Below, piece after piece: positions 1 to 6,245 of a stretch of 23,315 bases of DNA. This DNA comes from an uncultured Actinomycetes bacterium (GTDB lineage Bacteria > Actinomycetota > Actinomycetes > Nanopelagicales > Nanopelagicaceae), in contig CAIUHB010000196.1 in assembly GCA_903898855.1 (NCBI GenBank), forward strand, positions 1-23,315, written 5' to 3'. Position 1 is the stretch's first letter. Every line of letters starts with the position of its first letter. Under the pieces are notes generated by a model, which saw nothing but the letters and a program-made list of their open reading frames with translations, ran no database searches and was not told the origin of the DNA. A program made the position numbers and the translations under genes.

Positions 1-1
1 G

Positions 2-472
2 GTGCTCTTTGCGGTAATCGATCATCCGATTTACAAGAAATTATTTGCAAAGCCAGAACCTAAAGCGCCTCGCAAGAAGAGCGAAGTAGTCGCGACTGCT
101 GTCCAGGTGCCAAGCGTTGAGAGCAAAGCACCAGCTGAGCCACTTTCGCCATTTGCTGCTCCTGCGCCAAAGGCCGCCAAGAAGGGGCTATTAGCCAAGT
201 TATTCGCACCTTCACCAAAGAAGGCGCGTAAAGCGAAGGCACAAAAGGTTGGCAAGAAGTTCGCCCCAGCACCATCTGTTACAACAATTAAAGGCGGCAA
301 GGCCTCTGAAGTAGACGATATTTCAGCCTGGCTCGATGAGATTTCAAATAAGGCAAAGGCCAAAGTTGATGGAACTTCTGCAACCAAGCCCACCAAAAAG
401 GCGGCACCAGCTGCCAAGAAAACTGCAAAACCAGTCAAAAAGGCTGCTGCAGTCGCGAAAAAACGGAAGTAA
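2..472 (+). CDS. Lys/Ala-rich protein, C-terminal part (5' end probably outside window)
   Basis: The frame is open from the first bases of the window, so the GTG at position 2 may be an internal codon; I treat this as the C-terminal part of a longer protein. It opens with a short hydrophobic stretch (LFAVIDHPIYKKLF) and then becomes very rich in Lys, Ala and Pro. A short acidic segment (SEVDDISAWLDEI, near residues 101-113) precedes a highly basic tail of KKAA/AKK repeats ending in AKKRK. This composition fits a soluble tail that binds nucleic acid or acidic surfaces, but no domain is recognisable. The next gene starts 19 nt downstream on the same strand. One possibility is a membrane protein whose last TM helix ends just inside the window and which carries a basic cytoplasmic tail; an S26 signal peptidase is a guess from the neighbour only. 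Confidence 0.6.
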   Translation: MLFAVIDHPIYKKLFAKPEPKAPRKKSEVVATAVQVPSVESKAPAEPLSPFAAPAPKAAKKGLLAKLFAPSPKKARKAKAQKVGKKFAPAPSVTTIKGGKASEVDDISAWLDEISNKAKAKVDGTSATKPTKKAAPAAKKTAKPVKKAAAVAKKRK

Positions 473-478
473 CTGAGT

Positions 479-491
479 TACCCTTTAACCT
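479..491 (+). promoter_or_regulatory. Possible leaderless -10 box (TACCCT)
   Basis: TACCCT at 479-484 fits the actinobacterial TAnnnT -10 consensus and lies 7 nt before the ATG at 492. No Shine-Dalgarno sequence is visible there. A transcript could therefore begin at or next to the start codon. No convincing -35 box is seen, and co-transcription with the preceding gene is also possible. Confidence 0.3.
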
Positions 492-854
492 ATGTTGAGA
501 AGAGCAGTACGGCCGTTAGGTATCGCCCTACTCGTCATCTTGGTATTTATGGGGTTGGGATTCCGCCTCGATCATCCACGTTATGGACTTTCCACCGCTA
601 TGGGTTCGGCAAAGTCGAGCTTAGGACTTTATAAGCACGGCGGGGAGCCAACAGTTGGAGCGAAGGTTGTTGTAAATCTTCCAACTATGCCAGCGGCTTC
701 ACCTGCTATTGGAATAGTTCGATCTGTCCAAGGCGGAAAAGTGTTAGTAGTACTTGGTAGCGATATCCGCGAAATTTCAGTGAAAGATGTCGAGGGCAAG
801 CTGATTGCTGTTGTGCCATTCCTCGGTGCAATCGTCGGAATTATCGGCCTCTAA
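492..854 (+). CDS. Small membrane-anchored protein, S26 signal-peptidase-like fold without catalytic Ser
   Basis: This 120-residue protein has one N-terminal TM helix (about residues 8-25) followed by a short extracytoplasmic beta-rich region. Segments resemble the S26 signal peptidase pattern: GGEPTVGAKVVV (about 50-61) aligns by eye with the SMEPT-x-x-GD-x-V-V-V box. The end, VEGKLIAVVPFLGAIVG, resembles the 'GKVVxxxPyLGxxx' segment near the C-terminus of SipW-type enzymes. If that alignment is right, the nucleophilic Ser is Gly here and no general-base Lys or His/GD motif is evident, so the protein would be inactive. The resemblance is short and was judged by eye; a generic one-TM protein is the alternative. 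The start is the first ATG after the previous stop. It converges on the gene ending at 880. Confidence 0.55.
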   Translation: MLRRAVRPLGIALLVILVFMGLGFRLDHPRYGLSTAMGSAKSSLGLYKHGGEPTVGAKVVVNLPTMPAASPAIGIVRSVQGGKVLVVLGSDIREISVKDVEGKLIAVVPFLGAIVGIIGL

Positions 855-871
855 GCCTTACTGCATTTTCC

Positions 872-887
872 CGCCGCAATTACGGCG
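872..887. other. Short GC hairpin at convergent gene ends
   Basis: CGCCG (872-876) and CGGCG (883-887) can pair around a 6-nt loop that contains the stop codon of the minus-strand gene. Neither side has a T-run of terminator quality, so this is only a weak candidate for a terminator between the converging genes. Confidence 0.3.
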
Positions 888-1392
888 TAAGAGTTATTCG
901 CAAAACAACTTGGTTTGGTTTTAACAATCCACTATTGCTGATATCAATTCGAGCATCTCTAAATGCAGTCAGATTGGCTGCCTTGCGCAGCTGTACGCTA
1001 AATGCCAAAGCTCGAATGGTTCCTTGATTTGAACTCTCGCTCTTTGGATCAAAACCACCCACGATATTGACGTATAAAACTTTGGTGCTCGGGGCAAGTT
1101 GTTGTTTGGTAAGAAAATCCTGATAGTCGCGTTGAATACGCGCGGCATCAAAGCCCTCGTAACCGAAGACCAAGCCATGGCTGATATTCGCGCCAGCTAG
1201 ATTTCCAATATTGATATTGGCATTTCCGCGAAAGCCACCGCCAAGGGCGGGGACGAAGGAGATGGTTGCGAGAAATACAACCATGAGCGCGAGGAATGAG
1301 TCAGCAAAGAGCCAACCAGCTTGGCTAGTGGCATCTTCCGTTTCCATATGAGCGGCGCGATTTGTATACGCCGAGCGTCGCCTACTTGCCAC
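880..1392 (-). CDS. MotB/OmpA-like stator-type membrane protein
   Basis: The protein has 170 residues. A short cytoplasmic N-terminus leads to a single TM helix (about 27-49, GWLFADSFLALMVVFLATIS) that carries an Asp (D31) near its start. This is the layout of MotB, ExbD, TolR and ZorB, where a membrane Asp carries the ion. The external part (about 85-168) looks like a reduced OmpA domain: KVLYVNIVGGFD-x-KSES, then NQGTIRALAFSVQLRK in place of the usual GHTD-x-x-G ... N-x-x-L-S-x-x-R-A pattern, then a final strand. The GTG start overlaps the end of the upstream gene by 11 nt, which implies translational coupling; an ATG at 1347-1345 is the alternative start. Family placement is my reading of the sequence. 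The target of the putative motor is unknown. Confidence 0.6.
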   Translation of the reverse strand: MASRRRSAYTNRAAHMETEDATSQAGWLFADSFLALMVVFLATISFVPALGGGFRGNANINIGNLAGANISHGLVFGYEGFDAARIQRDYQDFLTKQQLAPSTKVLYVNIVGGFDPKSESSNQGTIRALAFSVQLRKAANLTAFRDARIDISNSGLLKPNQVVLRITLTP

Positions 1393-2176
1393 GTGGTACC
1401 CGAGGAGACTTCGGCAGCTTTATCTTAGGAAAGTCGAAATTAAAATCTAGTGATGTGGAGTTGGACTCAGCTGGCTTGGCGATGGGAACTTTCTTAGTTA
1501 CTTGGGCAAGTGACTTAGCAGCGCCTTCAAGTCCATGAGTTGCGCTCAGCAATTTCTCGAGCGCGCGAGCCAAAGTCGCGTTCATCGTTACATTTGTTAC
1601 AGCTTGCTTATCGTGCAAGAAGGCGGTTAATTCGATCGCCATCTTTGTGCGAGCGGCATCGACTTTCTGCTCGGCGGCAGCCTGCATATCGCTGCCCTTC
1701 TTACCTTCAAAGGAGACGAAGAGAGTTAAGGCAATTACGAGTGCAATGATGGCGAAGTCGAGAGTAGCAACCTTGCCAATAGTCCATTCTTTGGCGAGCA
1801 CGCCATAACCGTTCTGCCAAAAATCAAGGAAGTTAACGACATCGGTTCCATGGGATGCGACATATTTCGAGAAAGCAGTAGTTGCTTGACCTACTGCAAA
1901 CCAAGTCAAAGCAACTGGGGCGAATACAAGGACGTTGCGAAAAACAGTAAGGCGCCTCGTGCGAGTCAAAATCTTGGCACCGGACTCTAAAACTGGTTGT
2001 GGCAAGAACTCCATCGGATTGAGCGTGGCCCACATAGAAAGGTTTTGGCGCTCCTTGAGGTCTGCCAGGAGGGAGGTAACATATGGATCACCTGAGGTGC
2101 GATGGGTGCGGCTCCACTCTTCGAGTGATTGAGCTACTGGAAGGTGGTCATTGAGTACTTTGCGAGTGCGAGCCAT
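1382..2176 (-). CDS. Putative MotA/ZorA-like partner membrane protein
   Basis: The protein has 264 residues and two clear TM helices, about 79-97 and 136-156. A soluble N-terminus of about 75 residues precedes them. A long predicted helical cytoplasmic region (about 160-230) and a Pro/Lys-rich tail follow. An ion-channel subunit with an extended cytoplasmic helix is a feature of ZorA-type proteins, but typical MotA/ExbB folds have three or four TM helices, so homology is uncertain. The assignment rests mainly on tight pairing (11-nt overlap) with the MotB/OmpA-like gene downstream. msrB lies upstream on the same strand with a 51-nt gap. A -10-like TAACCT (2189-2184) sits 7 nt before the ATG, and no Shine-Dalgarno is seen, so leaderless expression is plausible. 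The minimum claim is a two-TM protein of unknown function. Confidence 0.55.
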   Translation of the reverse strand: MARTRKVLNDHLPVAQSLEEWSRTHRTSGDPYVTSLLADLKERQNLSMWATLNPMEFLPQPVLESGAKILTRTRRLTVFRNVLVFAPVALTWFAVGQATTAFSKYVASHGTDVVNFLDFWQNGYGVLAKEWTIGKVATLDFAIIALVIALTLFVSFEGKKGSDMQAAAEQKVDAARTKMAIELTAFLHDKQAVTNVTMNATLARALEKLLSATHGLEGAAKSLAQVTKKVPIAKPAESNSTSLDFNFDFPKIKLPKSPRVPRGK

Positions 2177-2227
2177 GCGGGCAAGGTTACTGAACGAGGG
2201 GTCTAGGCGCTAGCAGGCGGGAGCGGA

Positions 2228-2650
2228 CTATTTCGGTTCGAGGATTAGTGAGACAGAATTGATGCACCAGCGCTCATCGGTGGGAGTTCCATAGCCCTCG
2301 CCCTCAAAGACGTGGCCAAGGTGGGAGCCGCAGTTAGCGCAGCGCACTTCGGTGCGAATTCGTGGGGCCAAAGAGCGATCTTCGATGAGTTCGACTGCAT
2401 CGGCGCTGGTGGGGGCGTAGAAAGATGGCCAACCGCAGCCGGAGTGGAATTTAGTTTCAGATCGGAAAAGTTCGTTGCCGCAGGCCTTGCAGCGATATGA
2501 GCCAACGGTCTCGGTATCTGTGTATTCGCCAGTGAAGGGGCGTTCGGTGGCGGCATTGCGAAGGACTTCATAGGAGAGCGGATCTAGCTTGGCAGCTAAC
2601 TCCTGCTCATCGATCTGGAATGGGTAGCTCTTCTTTGGCGCATCGCTCAT
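2228..2650 (-). CDS. msrB: Peptide-methionine (R)-S-oxide reductase MsrB
   Basis: MsrB reduces methionine-R-sulfoxide in oxidised proteins, using thioredoxin. With the ATG at 2650 the protein has 140 residues, usual for the family. The zinc-binding pairs are present, CKAC (C54, C57) and CANC (C104, C107), along with HSGCGWPSF, GHVFEGEG and the active-site WCINS with catalytic C129. An upstream GTG at 2665 would add five residues. I prefer the ATG because a good -10 box (CATAAT, 2662-2657) lies exactly 6 nt before it and would sit inside the coding region if the GTG were used. The protein is cytosolic, with no signal peptide. It diverges from the dioxygenase gene and shares a 24-bp palindrome with it. 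Confidence 0.93.
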   Translation of the reverse strand: MSDAPKKSYPFQIDEQELAAKLDPLSYEVLRNAATERPFTGEYTDTETVGSYRCKACGNELFRSETKFHSGCGWPSFYAPTSADAVELIEDRSLAPRIRTEVRCANCGSHLGHVFEGEGYGTPTDERWCINSVSLILEPK

Positions 2651-2656
2651 GGGCTC

Positions 2657-2662
2657 ATTATG
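2657..2662 (-). promoter_or_regulatory. -10 box of msrB (CATAAT), leaderless
   Basis: On the minus strand CATAAT differs from TATAAT at one base and ends 6 nt before the ATG at 2650. Transcription would start at or beside the start codon. There is no Shine-Dalgarno sequence. The -35 region is not distinct. Confidence 0.45.
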
Positions 2663-2693
2663 CACGGGCAGGGGAGATAAAGCCCCTTGAATT

Positions 2694-2717
2694 AACTAGT
2701 TGAAATTTCAACTAGTT
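2694..2717. promoter_or_regulatory. 24-bp perfect palindrome, probable MarR-family operator
   Basis: The half AACTAGTTGAAA is followed directly by its exact reverse complement, giving a 24-bp perfect palindrome with no spacer. It overlaps the -35 element of the dioxygenase promoter, so a bound dimer would block RNA polymerase. MarR-family dimers bind palindromes of about this size. The 9-base half TTTCAACTA recurs exactly upstream of the marR gene at 15211-15219, which makes that MarR protein the best candidate regulator. The palindrome also lies upstream of msrB on the other strand. Confidence 0.75.
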
Positions 2718-2728
2718 TGGTTTATGGT
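2700..2728 (+). promoter_or_regulatory. Promoter of the dioxygenase gene (TTGAAA / 17 nt / TATGGT)
   Basis: The -35 TTGAAA (2700-2705) and -10 TATGGT (2723-2728) are separated by an ideal 17-nt spacer. Only 6 nt lie between the -10 box and the ATG at 2735, so the mRNA should be leaderless; no Shine-Dalgarno sequence exists. The -35 box is embedded in the palindrome. Confidence 0.7.
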
Positions 2729-2734
2729 TAAGCC

Positions 2735-3529
2735 ATGACCGCAGATATCCAGACCAACTTGGCCAAGATGCCAGCCCTATACATCGGCCACGGCGCACCT
2801 CCACTTTTGGATGACCCCATCTGGAGTGGTGAGCTGGCGGAGTGGTCGACTCAATTTGCTAAGCCCAAGGCGATCTTGGTTATCAGCGCGCACTGGGAAT
2901 CTGCGCCACTAACACTTGGCGCGACTGAACAAGGCACGCCACTGATCTATGACTTTGGTGGATTTGCGCCAAAGTATTACAACATTCAATACAACACTCC
3001 TGGAGCGCCAGAACTCGCTGCTCGCATTAAAGCGATGATGGATGAACCAGTTACCGAACAACCTCGCCGCGGACTCGACCATGGTGCATATATTCCATTG
3101 ATGAAGATGTATCCCGGCGCCGATATCCCGGTTCTGCAAATGTCGATTCCAACTCATGATCCCGAGAAGCTTTTTAAGATCGGTCAAAAGCTTGCACCTC
3201 TTCGCGATGAGGGAATTTTGATTGTGGGCTCCGGATTTCTCACCCACGGACTTCCATATCTCAAGGAATTTCGAATTGAGGCAACGCCACCTGGCTGGAG
3301 TCAAGAGTTCGATCTCTGGGCAAAGGAAGTGCTAGAGCGCGGTGCTATTGATGAACTTATGAATTACAAAGCGCTTGCACCAGGTATGCCATACGCGCAT
3401 CCGACGGTTGAGCACTTTGCGCCAATCTTTATTACCTTGGGAACAGCAACGGTTGCAGATGCTGCGCCAACGACTGAGATTGAGGGCTATTGGATGGGAC
3501 TTTCCAAGCGCTCATTCCAAGTTGCTTAG
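2735..3529 (+). CDS. ygiD: DODA-type (class III extradiol) dioxygenase, YgiD family
   Basis: The protein has 264 residues, typical for the 4,5-DOPA extradiol dioxygenase / YgiD branch of the LigB superfamily. These metalloenzymes open catechol-type rings. The family landmarks are present: YIGHGAP (H19), ISAHWES (H53), LDHGAY (H116), GSGFLTHGL (H171) and AHPTVEHFAP (H222, H227). By analogy with YgiD, H19, H53 and one of H222/H227 are likely metal ligands. The natural substrate is not evident from the sequence. The gene is monocistronic and preceded by a strong promoter overlapped by a 24-bp palindrome, so it should be tightly repressed until an aromatic ligand releases a MarR-type protein. The start is fixed by the -10 box 6 nt upstream. 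Confidence 0.9.
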   Translation: MTADIQTNLAKMPALYIGHGAPPLLDDPIWSGELAEWSTQFAKPKAILVISAHWESAPLTLGATEQGTPLIYDFGGFAPKYYNIQYNTPGAPELAARIKAMMDEPVTEQPRRGLDHGAYIPLMKMYPGADIPVLQMSIPTHDPEKLFKIGQKLAPLRDEGILIVGSGFLTHGLPYLKEFRIEATPPGWSQEFDLWAKEVLERGAIDELMNYKALAPGMPYAHPTVEHFAPIFITLGTATVADAAPTTEIEGYWMGLSKRSFQVA

Positions 3530-3540
3530 GGTTGCCTAAG
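3525..3540. terminator. Small hairpin between converging dioxygenase and tgt genes
   Basis: CTTAGG (3525-3530) and CCTAAG (3535-3540) form a perfect 6-bp stem with a GTTG loop across the dioxygenase stop codon, within the 16-nt gap between the converging genes. No T-run follows, so any termination activity would be weak. Confidence 0.3.
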
Positions 3541-3545
3541 GTTAC

Positions 3546-4805
3546 TTAAGCCTTCGCACTATCGCGCTTGAAGTAAAAGCGGCCGAGGAAGTCAGCTTTA
3601 AACTCTGCAAAATCTCCGACCTCAATGCGCTCGCGCATCTGGTCCACTAGCCGAACGATGAAGCGCTCGTTATGGATTGTGGCCAAAGTGGATGCAATCA
3701 TCTCTTTGCTGGCGAAAAGATGGTGCAAGTAAGCCGCTGAATAATGTGTACAGGTGTAGCAGTCACATCCATCATCGATGGGGGAGAACTGACGTCGATA
3801 TTTGGCGTTGGAAATATTGACTCGACCATCTGTGGTGAAGACGGCGCTGGTGCGTGCTTGGCGGGATGGGGCTACGCAATCGAAGGTATCTGCGCCAGCT
3901 TCAACGCCAACGAAGAGATCATCGGGCTCACCAATACCAAGTAGGTGTCGAGGTTTATTCACTGGCAACTCGGAGGTCATCCAGGAGACGATGGTGCCCA
4001 GGTTTGCTTTATCGAGCGCCCCGCCGAGTCCAAAGCCATCGAAGCTAATTCCCTCTTCATTGAGCTCAGATAAATCCTTCGCAGCCTTGTGACGCAAATC
4101 TTCATATTGAGCGCCTTGCAAGACTCCGAAGAGTGCTTGATATGGGCGATGTGAGCGGGCAGATGTGAGACGTCCATGTTCCACTAAACAGCGTTTTGCC
4201 CAGAGGCGCGTGCGCTCCAGAGATTTCTCTTGATACTTGCGAGTGTTATGAAGCGTTGTGCACTCATCAAAGGCGAACATGATGTCGGCTCCGAGTTGGT
4301 GCTGGACCTGCATCGAAACTTCCGGGGTAAATCTATGCATCGATCCATCGAGGTGAGATTTAAAGGTAACGCCATCGTCATCGACATGAGCCAGCCGCTC
4401 TTTCTTATCGGCGATCACTTCATCGGAACGGAAGGTCTCCTCATCCATCGCGATGACTTTCTTAAATCCCACGCCGAGTGAGAGAACTTGAAAGCCACCG
4501 CTATCGGTAAATGTTGGACCATCCCAATTCATGAAGCGACTTAAGCCGCCCGCCTCGTCCAGGATATCTGGGCCGGGTTGCAAGTAGAGGTGATAGGCAT
4601 TTGCTAAAAGTGCTTGCGCGCCTAGCTCTCCCATAGATTCTGGAAGTACTGACTTAACAGTTGCCTTGGTGCCTACTGGAATAAAGGCCGGTGTTTGAAT
4701 TTTTCCGTGCGGGGTAGAAATTTCTCCAGTGCGCCCAAGGTGCCCAGGAATCTGCGTCTTCTGAGTAAAAGAGAAGTCGGCTGGGGAGGGGTTCTTGGCG
4801 CTCAT
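3546..4805 (-). CDS. tgt: tRNA-guanine transglycosylase
   Basis: Tgt swaps guanine-34 of GUN-anticodon tRNAs for a queuosine-precursor base. With the ATG at 4805 the protein has 419 residues, longer than the ~375 of proteobacterial enzymes. The general-base Asp is in FTDSGGFQVLS (D101) and the nucleophile Asp in TFDCVAPSR (D309). The zinc site is CDCYTC (C347, C349, C352) plus H378, with the same spacings as the Zymomonas enzyme. The base-pocket motif that reads GGLAVGE in preQ1-using enzymes is GGALDKAN here (about 261-268). I recall related GGALEKEN forms in other actinobacterial Tgts. An in-frame TTG at 4832 would add nine residues but overlap the divergent MFS start, so the ATG is preferred. 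Confidence 0.95.
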   Translation of the reverse strand: MSAKNPSPADFSFTQKTQIPGHLGRTGEISTPHGKIQTPAFIPVGTKATVKSVLPESMGELGAQALLANAYHLYLQPGPDILDEAGGLSRFMNWDGPTFTDSGGFQVLSLGVGFKKVIAMDEETFRSDEVIADKKERLAHVDDDGVTFKSHLDGSMHRFTPEVSMQVQHQLGADIMFAFDECTTLHNTRKYQEKSLERTRLWAKRCLVEHGRLTSARSHRPYQALFGVLQGAQYEDLRHKAAKDLSELNEEGISFDGFGLGGALDKANLGTIVSWMTSELPVNKPRHLLGIGEPDDLFVGVEAGADTFDCVAPSRQARTSAVFTTDGRVNISNAKYRRQFSPIDDGCDCYTCTHYSAAYLHHLFASKEMIASTLATIHNERFIVRLVDQMRERIEVGDFAEFKADFLGRFYFKRDSAKA

Positions 4806-4824
4806 CAATGGATACTCTACCGAT
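4806..4824. promoter_or_regulatory. 19-bp divergent promoter region between tgt and MFS gene
   Basis: Only 19 bp separate the two start codons. On the plus strand TACTCT (4813-4818) fits TAnnnT and ends 6 nt before the MFS ATG. On the minus strand TAGAGT (4819-4814) overlaps it almost base for base and lies 8 nt before the tgt ATG. The two promoters therefore share their -10 bases, and their -35 regions must lie inside each other's coding sequence. Confidence 0.45.
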
Positions 4825-6135
4825 ATGAGCAAATCTCGCCTGCCGCGTAATTATTGGAAACTCTGGAGCGCAACGGCAATCTCAAATGTCGGTAATGGAG
4901 TTTCGGCTATCGCCTTTCCATGGTTGGCATCTGCGCTGACTCGCTCACCGCTCACCATCGCCATTGTGGGCCTCATGAGCCAACTTCCGTGGTTGCTCTT
5001 TACCTTGCCGGCGGGCGTAATTACCGATCGCTTTGATCGCAAGAAAATAATTGTCGCAACCGATCTCGTTCGCGGCTTGGTCACAATTGGGAGCACCGCC
5101 GTGCTCTTTCTCAATCGCCACTTTTTCCTTCACATTAAGAATCCCACCCACGGCTATACGGGACACTCGGGCTCATTGTTAATTGGCATCATGATGGCCG
5201 CAACTTTCTTACTTGGTTCAGCCGAAGTCTTGGGCAACAACTCCTCTCAAACCTTTATGCCTGATGTAGTGGCCGAAGAACATTTACATAAAGCTAATGG
5301 CCAAATGTGGTCGGCGGAATCTTTGACCAACAACTTTTTAGGACCTGCCCTAGGTTCAGCGCTCCTTGGATTCTCTATCTATCTGCCATTTCTCTTTGAT
5401 GCCGGCAGCTTCTTCTTTTCAGCAGCGCTAATCGCGCTCATCACGACTCACAGCGCCGCCATCGTGAAGAAGAAAAAGAGCGAAGGCGGAACTAGTTTTA
5501 TCTTCGAACTTAAAGAGGGTTTTAACTGGCTGATGAAGCACAAGGTCTTACGCCCCATGGCCTACACGCTAGGCGCCTTAAATTTCATTAACTCTATGGC
5601 GCTTTCTTCTTTTATTCTCTTCGCCCAAGAAGTTCTGCATGTTTCAGTTTTCGTCTTTGCTGTGATGGGTACCTCTGCTGCTTTCAGCGGTTTCCTCGCT
5701 GGAATTTTTGGACCCAAGCTCATCGCCAAGATCGGTCAGGGTCGGGCGATGACCGTGGCACTTGCGGGATATCCGGCGCTGTACTTTGTTAGTTTCACAG
5801 TTACGAGATGGCCGATCTTCTATGCACTGATATTTCTAGAGATGTTTGTCGCCGTCATCTGGAACATCATTACCGTCTCCTATCGCCAGAGCGTTATCCC
5901 CTCAGAAATATTGGGACGGGTAAATAGCGGTTATCGATTCTTTGGCTGGGGCTCAATGCCACTTGGTTCATTTATTGGGGGAGTGATTGTTGCAATCTCC
6001 ACGCATTTCATCGCCAGATCCTGGGCGCTTCGAGTTCCGTTCTTGGTGTCTGGGGTGATTGGTGTGGTGATTTTCCTTCTCACCAGGCAGCGTTTTACCG
6101 CCGAAGCCCTTACCAAGCCGGTTACCGGGGCCTAA
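4825..6135 (+). CDS. MFS transporter, DHA3/EntS-like drug or metabolite exporter
   Basis: This 436-residue integral membrane protein has about twelve hydrophobic helices. The loop between helices 2 and 3 carries a motif-A-like GVITDRFDRKK (about residues 67-77), followed by VRGL in helix 3. NYWKLWSATAISNVGNGVSAIAFPWLA at the start (broken into the helix-1 pattern WLWSA-x-x-x-S-x-x-GxG) is typical of the DHA3 group that includes EntS and macrolide efflux proteins. A proton-driven exporter is the likely role; the substrate cannot be told. The ATG at 4825 is chosen over the in-frame TTG at 4795 because of the -10 box 6 nt upstream. It diverges from tgt and is followed by the ABC importer operon after 110 bp. 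Confidence 0.85.
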   Translation: MSKSRLPRNYWKLWSATAISNVGNGVSAIAFPWLASALTRSPLTIAIVGLMSQLPWLLFTLPAGVITDRFDRKKIIVATDLVRGLVTIGSTAVLFLNRHFFLHIKNPTHGYTGHSGSLLIGIMMAATFLLGSAEVLGNNSSQTFMPDVVAEEHLHKANGQMWSAESLTNNFLGPALGSALLGFSIYLPFLFDAGSFFFSAALIALITTHSAAIVKKKKSEGGTSFIFELKEGFNWLMKHKVLRPMAYTLGALNFINSMALSSFILFAQEVLHVSVFVFAVMGTSAAFSGFLAGIFGPKLIAKIGQGRAMTVALAGYPALYFVSFTVTRWPIFYALIFLEMFVAVIWNIITVSYRQSVIPSEILGRVNSGYRFFGWGSMPLGSFIGGVIVAISTHFIARSWALRVPFLVSGVIGVVIFLLTRQRFTAEALTKPVTGA

Positions 6136-6245
6136 TTTCGCCCTTGGCGCGAGGTAGGGCAGAATTTAGCCACTACCGAGAGGTAGGGGCGGGCACTAGC
6201 TAGGTCCATCCCAACTTTCGGTCTACCCTCAAAAAAAGGAGATCT
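6136..6245 (+). promoter_or_regulatory. Leader of the opp operon: direct repeats, small hairpin, strong RBS
   Basis: The 110-bp gap holds two copies of GAGGTAGGG (6151-6159 and 6180-6188) and a small hairpin, CTACC-GAGA-GGTAG (6173-6186), which overlaps the second copy. A strong Shine-Dalgarno AAGGAG (6236-6241) lies 4 nt before the ATG at 6246. TACCCT at 6224-6229 is a possible -10, but no clear -35 pairs with it. The direct repeats are candidate regulator sites. Confidence 0.45.

Noticed and set aside
31..438. Antisense ORFs over the first gene, and similar long antisense frames over metX and the repeat gene
   Set aside because: Lys/Ala-rich GC-biased coding strands leave the opposite strand open by composition; the products are low-complexity with no start signals.
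880..2650. Zorya anti-phage system
   Set aside because: Only a ZorA/ZorB-like pair is present; no ZorC, ZorD or ZorE gene is nearby, and msrB is the neighbour. The defence label is not supported.
4795..4832. TTG starts that make tgt and the MFS gene overlap
   Set aside because: The ATG codons at 4805 (tgt) and 4825 (MFS) give normal N-termini and match promoter spacing.
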